Of a stretch of 6,147 nucleotides of DNA, positions 1 to 6,139 are shown in pieces. How positions within the stretch are numbered: position 1 is the first letter of the stretch; each line of letters begins with the position of its first letter. Under the pieces are notes generated by a model. The model saw nothing but the letters and a program-made list of their open reading frames with translations, was not told the origin of the DNA and searched no databases. Origin of the DNA: Dehalococcoidales bacterium (GTDB lineage: Bacteria > Chloroflexota > Dehalococcoidia > Dehalococcoidales > UBA5760). The position numbers and the translations under genes are program-made. The DNA lies in NCBI GenBank assembly GCA_018399795.1, contig JAGYOC010000024.1, forward strand, positions 1 to 6,147, given 5' to 3'.

Positions 1-27
1 TAATTCGCATCTGTGCTTCAATCCCCC

Positions 28-41
28 ATGGTTTGAACCAT
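28..41. repeat. Short inverted repeat (6-bp arms, 2-bp centre)
   Basis: ATGGTT (28-33) and AACCAT (36-41) are perfect reverse complements around a TG centre. The spacing is too tight for a stable RNA hairpin with all six pairs, so if functional it is more likely a DNA dyad for a dimeric protein. It lies about 130 bp upstream of the predicted tpx promoter, which is far for a classical operator. A chance palindrome is quite possible. Confidence 0.3.
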
Positions 42-156
42 TAACTAACCCTTACCACCCCCTTTCAGTTATCCACCCTCTCCATGTCTTATTGTGCCTC
101 TATGGACTGTGTAAAAAACGGTTTGAAAAAAAAGCAGACTTTTAGTGCGTATAAAG

Positions 157-186
157 TTGACTAAAATGGTAAGCTATAACTATGTT
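157..186 (+). promoter_or_regulatory. Putative sigma70-type promoter of tpx
   Basis: TTGACT (157-162) matches the -35 consensus in 5 of 6 positions. It is followed after 18 bp by TATGTT (181-186), matching the -10 consensus in 4 of 6. The surroundings are AT-rich, and the tpx ATG lies 36 bp beyond the -10, giving a leader of about 30 nt. TATAAC at 175-180 also resembles a -10 but is only 12 bp from this -35. A small dyad TAAC-TAT-GTTA (177-187) overlaps the -10 element and could be a regulator site, though its arms are only 4 bp. Confidence 0.5.
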
Positions 187-210
187 AGTAACAGAAACAA
201 AAACCATAAA

Positions 211-215
211 AGGAG
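211..215 (+). promoter_or_regulatory. Ribosome binding site of tpx
   Basis: AGGAG, within AAAAGGAG (208-215), lies 7 nt upstream of the ATG at 223. This site decides the start: it favours ATG 223 over the in-frame GTG at 145, whose extra 26 residues are low-complexity and would overlap the predicted promoter. Confidence 0.85.
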
Positions 216-222
216 TTCAGAT

Positions 223-723
223 ATGGCACAGGTAACATTTAAAGGCAATCCAATACATACAAGCGGGGACCTTCCGCAAAAAGGTTCTGAAGCGTCCGAT
301 TTTTCGCTTACAAGCCAGGATTTACAGGAGCACTCTCTGCAGGACTACGCGGGCACACGGAAAATACTGAATATTGTTCCGAGTCTGGATACGGGGGTCT
401 GCGCCGCATCAGCGAAAACCTTCGAAGCCCGGGCCGATCAACTGGAGAATACGGTGGTTATCACTGTAAGTATGGATCTGCCCTTCGCTCAAAAGCGTTT
501 CTGCTCGGCAGAGGGTATCGAGAATGTGGTGACCCTGTCTGCCTTCCGTTCCTCCGATTTTGCTCAGAAGTACGGGGTCGAGATGGTCGATGGACCGATG
601 CGCGGCTTGTTGGCCCGGGCGGTGGTGGTGCTCGATGAGAAGAACCGCGTAACCTACACCGAGCTGGTACCTGAAATTGCCCAGGAGCCGAACTATGATG
701 CGGCAGTGGCGGCCCTAGGTTAG
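223..723 (+). CDS. tpx: Thiol peroxidase (atypical 2-Cys peroxiredoxin, Tpx family)
   Basis: This 166-residue protein is the usual length for Tpx (E. coli Tpx is 168). The family reduces hydrogen peroxide and especially alkyl hydroperoxides and is recycled by thioredoxin. The sequence begins MAQVTFKGNPIHTSGDLP, typical of the family. The active-site stretch PSLDTGVC places the peroxidatic cysteine at C60 with T57 in the conserved T-x-x-C position. The resolving cysteine is C94 (FAQKRFC), so an intramolecular C60-C94 disulfide is expected. LLARAVVVLDE (130-139) supplies the conserved active-site Arg (R132). There is no signal peptide, so it is cytoplasmic. The start is set by the strong AGGAG site; the in-frame GTG at 145 is rejected. 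It is monocistronic and convergent with the polysaccharide operon (36 bp between stops). Peroxide defence next to a possible oxygen sensor is suggestive, but opposite orientation means co-regulation cannot be assumed. Family assignment is very secure. Confidence 0.97.
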   Translation: MAQVTFKGNPIHTSGDLPQKGSEASDFSLTSQDLQEHSLQDYAGTRKILNIVPSLDTGVCAASAKTFEARADQLENTVVITVSMDLPFAQKRFCSAEGIENVVTLSAFRSSDFAQKYGVEMVDGPMRGLLARAVVVLDEKNRVTYTELVPEIAQEPNYDAAVAALG

Positions 724-759
724 CTTAGCGGGGGAAACCACGGATCTATATCTATGTGA

Positions 760-3630
760 TTAAGTTTTGTTGGGGGGCACAGTGTTCTGGAAGCCCTTGC
801 GCTCCATTGTGCCCCAGGGTTTCTCTTTGAAAAGGTACGCAACGTACGCAGTCACTCTGATGGCACTTATCACCTGACGGAAGCCGAAGTTTTCTACAAT
901 GGCATAGAGAATAATGAGGAAGGTTTCGCGATTGTTGAAATAGAGAATTTCGTTTTCCGATATCAAAAGTGAACCGACCGAAATCAGAATCCCGTATAGT
1001 ATGACCGTAATGAACAGCAGCATCGCCACTTGGGTACTTACCACTCCTAGAATCACTCCAAGCAGCAGGTTTATGTATCCGTACATCTCTAAAAAGGGGC
1101 CGATCAGCTCGAAAAGGATAAAGTAGGGAAATGCGATTGTCCCTACCGGCCCGTAGCGGGGGTTTAAGAGCATCTTTTTGTGCAGAATGATCGATTCCAT
1201 CAATCCCCGGTGCCATCTGTCCCTCTGACGGTGGAGCTCCTTAAAGCTCTCGGGAACTTCGGTCCAGCAGTTGGCGTTAAAGGCGTCGAAGACTTTATAG
1301 GGAATCCGCTTTTTTCGTAGATGCTCATGCAGGCGGACCACCAGCTCCATATCCTCGCCCATAGTACTGGTGTGCATCTCGCTGCGGGGGGTAAGGTAGC
1401 CGCCGACTTCAACCACCCGCTTACGCATAAACAGGCCGAAGGCCCCGGATATTATGAGCATACTGTTCAGCAGCGACCAGCCGAGCCTTCCGGCAAGGAA
1501 GGCCCGCATATATTCGATGGTCTGGAAGCGGGCCAGGTGGTTTTTCGGCAGATTGATTTTGGTAAGCCGCCCGTTTCGTACCTGACAGCCGTTGGCCGGC
1601 AGAATATTTCCTCCCAGGGCGATGGGTTCGTGATCGGTCAGCACCGTTTGGTAGGCAATTTTCAGCAGGGCATCATGCTCAAGCAGCGAGTCTGAGTCGA
1701 TAGTACAGATATAGTCGTTTCCGGCCAGGTTAATACCGGCGTTTAAGCTGTCGGCCTTGCCTCCGTTTACCTTGTCGATAACAGTCAGATTGGGGAAGTC
1801 GCGGCTGCTGTAGGTTCCCCTGACCGGTTCGGTAGACAGGTGAGCCCGTGCTTCAACATCGCTGCGCTCAAGGCCGAAATTATCGATGAGCGTATCGATA
1901 GTTGCGTCTTTGGAGCCGTCGTTAATTACTATCAGCTCGACCTCGGGATAATGGAGGTTCAACAGCGATTTTACATTATTCACTATATTTTTTTCTTCAT
2001 TAAAGGCCGGTGCCAGCACGGAGATAGAAGGCAGCAGCTCCTTGGCAAATAAGAACCGGTGGCTGCTGGTAGCCCAGTTGCGCAGCTGCTGCGATAAATG
2101 CACGAGGGCAAAGATCAGCAGCAGCAAATAGATAGTATTGATTGCCCCCGCATAGAAGGCAAAGGCATAGTTGTAGCACCTCACGAACTGGAGGAGGTGC
2201 TCCATCGGAGAGAGGGAAAGAAATATGTTCCAGTGCAAAGCGGTATAGAGCAGCGGGCCGACCAGGATGAGGGCTGCCAGAGCGCCTGCCAGAACCAGCC
2301 GGTCGAACTTTTTAAGAGGTGCTTTTATCTTCTCCGGGGCGCTTCTGTCGGTGGTATAACCCATCAGTTCCAGCTGCTTATCCGGAAGATAGCGGCGGCA
2401 GAGTTCCTTTACTTTCGTATCCTGTTCCGATACCGAATGCAGAATCTCCAGCAGCAGGTGGTTAATCTGAATATCCCGGTTGCGCTCAAGAAAGCCAAAG
2501 ATAACCGCTACCTGCTGCATACCGGTGAGCACCTCCACCAGTCGCTTTACTGTTTGGTAGCGCTCGCTGCTTATTCGATAAAATATATACTCAATCCGGC
2601 TTTCGAGCACCTGGGCCAGCTTTTTTTCTATTTGCGGTGTTTTACGAGCCTGGTCAAACTCATCTATTACCCTTTCAAGAGATGCCTGCCGTTGGGATAT
2701 CAATCTCTGCAGTGAGTGCACGGCGGTTTTGCTGACTTCGGGGTCTTCTTTGAGGGCTTCCAAAAGAATGGGGATGACCGCATCACCCTTCACATACCGC
2801 AAGCTGCGGATTCCGGCCCGGCGAACATCCGGATCAGGATGCCGGTATACCTCATCCTTATACAGCTGTTGGGGATGAACTTTTGCCAGAACCTGGGCCG
2901 CCCGGCGGGCCAGGGTAAGCTGTGGGCCGTGTATGGCTGCCAGTAGATAATCGTGCAGCTCCTTAATAGGATACTCTTCTGATATTTCCAAAATCAGTTC
3001 AATATCCCTTAATTCCTTATTGCCGAGCATTTGTTTTAGATGCTCATGGAGCGGCTCGCCAAAGGAGGGCAGCACGGCAAAGGATTTTTGGCGGATCCAC
3101 TTGGGAGCTTTTTTAAGTAGTGTAAAGATATCCGGCAGGGCGGGGCTGTACTCCATGCGGGATAGGGAGTGGATTAAGGCCAGGATGATGTACCAGTGCG
3201 GTTCCTGATGGAGGCGGGCCTGCATGGCCTTCCCGACCTTTGGTCCTCCGATTACACCTAATCCCATAACCGCCTGAATCCGGGTTTGCCGGCTGCGGGC
3301 TGAAAGCTTATTCAATAGTTTTTCATCAAGCTTATGCCACTGTATAATCTGAAGCAGCTTGGCTTTTTGCGCGGTTGGTAGTTTTACCGAATCCTCCAGT
3401 TCTTTCAGCAACTCGAACAGCAGGCGGGGCCGTTTCCTGAGTTTAGAAACAATGTGTGATGAGCTCCCCTGGTGGAGAAATCCCTGATACAGCAACTGAG
3501 AGAGGGCGGTCTTACGGCGGTAACGGCGTCGGTAATGGTACTTGCTCAGTAGAAGTACCAGCAGAATGAGAAGGTCGAAGGCCACAAAAGCGATGACCAC
3601 CCGAAAAAGTAGTGGAAAATCAGCTGCCAT
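760..3630 (-). CDS. HEAT-repeat domain / processive family 2 glycosyltransferase fusion, membrane polysaccharide synthase
   Basis: This 956-residue protein has a TM helix (about 8-28), then a basic stretch (YHYRRRYRRK) that marks the inside face. A helical HEAT-like region of ~400 residues follows, clearest at 259-310 (HPDPDVRRAGIRSLRYV, then PILLEALKEDPEV). TM helices near 444-466 and 486-512 lead into a cytoplasmic GT2 domain, and C-terminal TM segments lie near 829-850, 852-890 and 902-933. GT2 motifs are complete: PAFNEEKN (541-548), D571 in VINDGS, KVNGGKADSLN (620-630), D645-S-D647, E759-D760, and Q802-RD-R805-W806. QxxRW is the mark of processive synthases (cellulose, hyaluronan, PgaC types), so the product is probably a beta-linked homopolymer extruded through the membrane; the sugar cannot be told. 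TM order keeps both HEAT and GT2 domains in the cytoplasm. No PilZ domain follows the C-terminal TMs. The start overlaps the upstream sensor gene by 11 bp, with a weak AAGG site 9 nt before the ATG, suggesting translational coupling. Confidence 0.92.
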   Translation of the reverse strand: MAADFPLLFRVVIAFVAFDLLILLVLLLSKYHYRRRYRRKTALSQLLYQGFLHQGSSSHIVSKLRKRPRLLFELLKELEDSVKLPTAQKAKLLQIIQWHKLDEKLLNKLSARSRQTRIQAVMGLGVIGGPKVGKAMQARLHQEPHWYIILALIHSLSRMEYSPALPDIFTLLKKAPKWIRQKSFAVLPSFGEPLHEHLKQMLGNKELRDIELILEISEEYPIKELHDYLLAAIHGPQLTLARRAAQVLAKVHPQQLYKDEVYRHPDPDVRRAGIRSLRYVKGDAVIPILLEALKEDPEVSKTAVHSLQRLISQRQASLERVIDEFDQARKTPQIEKKLAQVLESRIEYIFYRISSERYQTVKRLVEVLTGMQQVAVIFGFLERNRDIQINHLLLEILHSVSEQDTKVKELCRRYLPDKQLELMGYTTDRSAPEKIKAPLKKFDRLVLAGALAALILVGPLLYTALHWNIFLSLSPMEHLLQFVRCYNYAFAFYAGAINTIYLLLLIFALVHLSQQLRNWATSSHRFLFAKELLPSISVLAPAFNEEKNIVNNVKSLLNLHYPEVELIVINDGSKDATIDTLIDNFGLERSDVEARAHLSTEPVRGTYSSRDFPNLTVIDKVNGGKADSLNAGINLAGNDYICTIDSDSLLEHDALLKIAYQTVLTDHEPIALGGNILPANGCQVRNGRLTKINLPKNHLARFQTIEYMRAFLAGRLGWSLLNSMLIISGAFGLFMRKRVVEVGGYLTPRSEMHTSTMGEDMELVVRLHEHLRKKRIPYKVFDAFNANCWTEVPESFKELHRQRDRWHRGLMESIILHKKMLLNPRYGPVGTIAFPYFILFELIGPFLEMYGYINLLLGVILGVVSTQVAMLLFITVILYGILISVGSLLISENEILYFNNRETFLIILYAIVENFGFRQVISAIRVTAYVAYLFKEKPWGTMERKGFQNTVPPNKT
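774..815 (+). terminator. Long inverted repeat, possible terminator of tpx
   Basis: GGGGCACAGTG (774-784) pairs with CATTGTGCCCC (805-815) over 11 positions, ten Watson-Crick and one G-U when read as + strand RNA, with a 20-nt loop. A T-rich stretch (TTTCTCTTT, 820-828) follows four bases later. That is the polarity expected for the tpx transcript, about 50 nt past its stop codon. Read on the - strand the stem has one A-C mismatch and no U-run follows. The repeat lies inside the 3' end of the convergent glycosyltransferase gene (stop at 760), so its bases also code for protein. The U tract is interrupted, so factor-independent termination is uncertain. Confidence 0.4.
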
Positions 3631-5353
3631 GCTGCATCGCCTTGGTCACGTATGCATCCACAATGCCGAGAAGTTCCGGAAGCATGTACGGTTTTTTCAG
3701 GTAGTGGACGATTCCCATGTTAATGGCGCGCACCACCGCTGCCTCGTTCTTTTGATGCGAAATAAGCATGAAGGGGATGTCCTTGGTACGTGAGTATTCG
3801 AGCAGTTCCTCCCGCACACTAAACGCATCCGTTTCCAACAGGAAAAGCTCGGAGATAATTACATCAGGATGAAAGTCCTTTATTGTCGCGATGGCCTCGG
3901 GGCCGTTCATGCAGATTTTTGTGCGGATCGACAAAGTCTCCAGGGCTTCCCGCATTAACTGGGCATGGAACTGATCATACTCGATAATCACTACCCGGCC
4001 TTCAGTGCCCTCTCTTTCGGAGGCATAGATGTCTTCCACAACTCGGTTCCCCCCGCTGCGTTGGGCGCTTCTGAGTACCTGCCGGCCGATGGTAAACACG
4101 TATTCCATCGCCTCAGTGGCACTCAAGGCCCCAATCAAATCGCGGTTGGCCGAGACGATTCCCAGGGAAACGGTAATCTGCTTAAAAAAGCGGCGATCCT
4201 CCTCTATCCGGCTCCGCAGCTCCTCCGCCTGCTCTATTACCGCCTCGCGGGTCTTTCGGGAAGAGACAAGTACAAATACAGGTCCGTCTATTCTGAACAG
4301 ATAATCTAATTTCTGCCTCTCGTAGAAGAGAATCGAGCCTACCTGCTGAATAATTTCATCTCCCTCGTAATCTCCATGGCTTTCGTTAATTTCACGCATG
4401 TTGTCGATTTGTATAAAGATGGTGTGAAACTCATTCCAATGGTCTTCATTGAAAATGTTGAGCAGGTAGCGCACGAAAAAATCCTCGTTGTAGAGGCCTG
4501 TTACCTGATCCTTGGTCATCTCCTCCCGAGTAAGATCCAGGTTCTTCTGGAGACTGGCGTTGACCGCCTCCAGGGCCTCTTTCTCTTTTCTGAGTTGTGC
4601 CGTTACCTGTTGCTCCTGGAGCAGGGCTGATTGATACACCCGTGATTCAGCAGTGCCGCACTCCAAGTCGCGGAGCGTAGTTATGTGGGCGGTAATTTCT
4701 TCCTTGATAATAGAGCCGTGTTGGGGACAAATCATGTTGATTTCCCGGTTCAGGAGAGAATCCATGACCGGCCGGATCACCTCGTTACTGGGAACGTAAT
4801 GCTCATGGAAGGGAATCATCTTTTCCCTGTAATCGGCTTCGGCAAAGAGTGACCATGTTGATGAGATGGCCCCAAACAGGTCACCGGAAAACAGGGTCCG
4901 GCTATGCGTATCCAGAGCCATCACTGCGCCGGGAAAGTGGAGGTAGGGGGCCGGAATAAAGCTGATTAGTCGGTCGCCGCCAAGGGTAAGCTTAAAATTT
5001 TGCTCATTGACCAGGTAGTAAGCAGAACTAATGCCGTAGTAGGCGGCAATCATGGAGGTTCTCCAGTGGGTGGCTATTTCTCCACGGAAGCCGGCCCCCT
5101 CAAACAGAGGGGTGCTGCCGGCCACGTCCGGATCCTGATGGAGCAAAACAATGTAATCCAGCGCTTCAATCGGCAGAATGCTGCGTACTTTGCGGGCGAC
5201 TGCCTCGAATTCGGCGACTGGTCCCGGGTCAATCAGCAGGCCTCGGCCGTTATGGCTGATTAAGTATGAGTTACAATGCAGATTATTCCGGTTTTCCGCA
5301 GCCCCCACCCAGTATATCCCCGGCGAGAGCGCTACCGCTTCATTAAGATTCAT
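3620..5353 (-). CDS. ODP-like diiron MBL-fold / degenerate GGDEF / degenerate receiver domain sensor protein
   Basis: This 577-residue protein has no signal peptide or TM helix, so it is cytoplasmic. Residues ~10-235 form a metallo-beta-lactamase fold of the flavodiiron/ODP type: H72-Q-D74-P-D76, H139, D158 (SGDLFG) and H212 (CPQHGS) match the diiron ligands, with V77 where many MBL proteins have His. No flavodoxin domain follows, which favours O2/NO/redox sensing over reduction. A coiled coil (~240-280) leads to a GGDEF-family domain (~281-442). Its signature is DGPVF (356-360), and the first metal Asp is Q315. The two guanine contacts (N323, D332, equivalent to PleD N335 and D344) remain. 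The I-site is QKLD (347-350) rather than RxxD. A receiver domain (~452-572) keeps S532 and K554, but has Glu (E502) at the phospho-acceptor site and E458/Y459 in the acidic pocket. Diguanylate cyclase activity and normal phosphorylation are therefore unlikely. It is the middle gene of the operon and probably regulates the synthase. Confidence 0.88.
   Translation of the reverse strand: MNLNEAVALSPGIYWVGAAENRNNLHCNSYLISHNGRGLLIDPGPVAEFEAVARKVRSILPIEALDYIVLLHQDPDVAGSTPLFEGAGFRGEIATHWRTSMIAAYYGISSAYYLVNEQNFKLTLGGDRLISFIPAPYLHFPGAVMALDTHSRTLFSGDLFGAISSTWSLFAEADYREKMIPFHEHYVPSNEVIRPVMDSLLNREINMICPQHGSIIKEEITAHITTLRDLECGTAESRVYQSALLQEQQVTAQLRKEKEALEAVNASLQKNLDLTREEMTKDQVTGLYNEDFFVRYLLNIFNEDHWNEFHTIFIQIDNMREINESHGDYEGDEIIQQVGSILFYERQKLDYLFRIDGPVFVLVSSRKTREAVIEQAEELRSRIEEDRRFFKQITVSLGIVSANRDLIGALSATEAMEYVFTIGRQVLRSAQRSGGNRVVEDIYASEREGTEGRVVIIEYDQFHAQLMREALETLSIRTKICMNGPEAIATIKDFHPDVIISELFLLETDAFSVREELLEYSRTKDIPFMLISHQKNEAAVVRAINMGIVHYLKKPYMLPELLGIVDAYVTKAMQHGS
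3640..3643 (-). promoter_or_regulatory. Weak ribosome binding site of the HEAT-glycosyltransferase gene
   Basis: On the - strand AAGG lies 9 nt before the ATG at 3630, inside the last codons of the upstream sensor gene. It is weaker than the sites of the other genes. With the 11-bp gene overlap this suggests translation depends partly on ribosomes finishing the upstream gene. Confidence 0.45.
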
Positions 5354-5357
5354 GCTG

Positions 5358-5363
5358 CTCCTT
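5358..5363 (-). promoter_or_regulatory. Ribosome binding site of the MBL-GGDEF-REC gene
   Basis: On the - strand AAGGAG precedes the ATG at 5353 by 4 nt, a little short but a strong match. It sits in the 15-bp gap after the hydrolase stop codon and supports the chosen start MNLNEAVALSPG. No promoter fits in this gap, so the gene is read from the upstream transcript. Confidence 0.7.
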
Positions 5364-5368
5364 ATCTA

Positions 5369-6139
5369 TTAATCGGAAGAGAAGCTGAAGTGCTTGATAA
5401 TAAGCTCCTGATCTGACCCGTTTACCGGCGGCTGACCCTCATACAGCCACAAGTTCATTCGCAGCTGGGCATTGCCCGGGCTGGGAATATCCCCGGTATA
5501 GCGCCAAGGTTCGTCGGTAAGGGTCTGCGGCATAGGAGCTGTTGTGTCGAGCTCTGCTGCTTCAAGCTCTGTAAGGCTATGATGTCCGTGGTAGCTTGTA
5601 ATAACGACTTCATCAGCCCTCCATTCCAGCAGGTGGGTGGTATAAATACCCTCCGGGGCTGTAGAAAGTGAAAAATCGAACTCCCTTTTATTAGCATCGC
5701 CGTCATGGGGCTGTACCACATACTGCCCGTTGTTGTCCGCATCGGTATCTCCCCAGCGGCTGAACTCGATATCTATCTCCCGGTTGTACTCCCCCGGCTC
5801 GGTGTCCCAGGTAAACAGGCCCAATACCGCCTGCGGGTCCAATTTATCGATCGGCCCGTCGATGTGAAAGAGGTAGCGTCCGTAGCCGAAGGATTCCGCC
5901 GAGATTACTTCGCTGGTATACCAGCGGTCGTCCCGCTGTTCAATTTTCAGGTGTAAGGCTTCCTCGCTGTCTACATACACATTTGAAGAAGAGTCGGAAA
6001 AGTGGTTCGGTCCCGGAGCCAGAGAACCGTCTTTTACCGTCCACTGGTAGCCGGAGAAGGTAATAGCCCGTTTTGCATCAACATCTATCAGAATGCAGCC
6101 TCCGGTAAGAACAAGTAATAAAAAAAGTAAAAGTCGCAT
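5369..6139 (-). CDS. Glycoside hydrolase family 16-like secreted lipoprotein
   Basis: This 256-residue protein starts MRLLLFLLLVLTGGC: a short hydrophobic signal ending in a relaxed lipobox (T-G-G-C, Cys15 as lipidation site), so it should be anchored on the outer side of the cytoplasmic membrane or in the outer membrane. The mature domain is a beta-jelly-roll of the GH16 type. EIDIE (121-125) is the family active site, with E121 as expected nucleophile, D123 as helper and E125 as acid/base. Other GH16-like stretches are the YGRYLFHI strand (86-93), GLFTWD (107-112), LLEWRADEVVI (170-180) and NLWLYEG (229-235). GH16 enzymes cut beta-1,3- and mixed beta-1,3/1,4-glucans, xyloglucan or galactans; the substrate cannot be read from sequence. 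Total length fits a single-domain GH16 with no carbohydrate-binding module. It is the first visible gene of the operon, 15 bp before the sensor gene. A GAGG site lies only 3 nt before the ATG and the frame is open to the window edge, so a start outside the window cannot be excluded, but the signal peptide fits this Met. Confidence 0.88.
   Translation of the reverse strand: MRLLLFLLLVLTGGCILIDVDAKRAITFSGYQWTVKDGSLAPGPNHFSDSSSNVYVDSEEALHLKIEQRDDRWYTSEVISAESFGYGRYLFHIDGPIDKLDPQAVLGLFTWDTEPGEYNREIDIEFSRWGDTDADNNGQYVVQPHDGDANKREFDFSLSTAPEGIYTTHLLEWRADEVVITSYHGHHSLTELEAAELDTTAPMPQTLTDEPWRYTGDIPSPGNAQLRMNLWLYEGQPPVNGSDQELIIKHFSFSSD

Larger units (their letters stand above)
1..222. other. Upstream intergenic region of tpx
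   Basis: I see no convincing coding region here. The first ~110 bases of the + strand are pyrimidine-rich (several C runs and ACCC/CTCC motifs) and then change abruptly to A-rich sequence from about position 112. It holds a short inverted repeat at 28-41, a likely promoter around 157-186 and the tpx ribosome binding site, listed separately. The octamer GGTTTGAA occurs twice (30-37 and 120-127). There is no hairpin followed by a T-run, so no clear terminator for a gene left of the window. Confidence 0.6.

Noticed and set aside
28..41. tRNA T-arm-like sequence (- strand GGTTCAAACC)
   Set aside because: The loop is six rather than seven bases when the stem pairs, and no acceptor, D or anticodon arms can be found around it.
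69..77. DnaA-box-like TTATCCACC
   Set aside because: One 8-of-9 match alone, with no second box, no AT-rich unwinding region and no replication genes nearby.
145..222. N-terminal extension of tpx from a GTG at 145
   Set aside because: The extra 26 residues are Asn/Lys/Ser-rich and unlike Tpx, would cover the promoter, and have no good ribosome binding site. ATG 223 has AGGAG at ideal spacing and a canonical Tpx N-terminus.
724..759. Terminator in the gap between the tpx and synthase stop codons
   Set aside because: The 36 bp contain no stem of useful length or T-run; the only good stem is at 774-815.
760..830. C-terminal PilZ domain on the synthase
   Set aside because: After the last TM segment only about 20 residues remain, with no RxxxR or D/NxSxxG motif.
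752..1216. 154-codon open frame on the - strand overlapping the synthase 3' end in another frame
   Set aside because: Its translation resembles no family and the synthase frame keeps conserved C-terminal TM segments to its stop at 760.
2098..2715. 205-codon open frame on the + strand opposite the synthase gene
   Set aside because: It lies wholly antisense to the HEAT region and its product has no recognisable domain. The opposite frame has clear HEAT and GT2 motifs, so this is a shadow.
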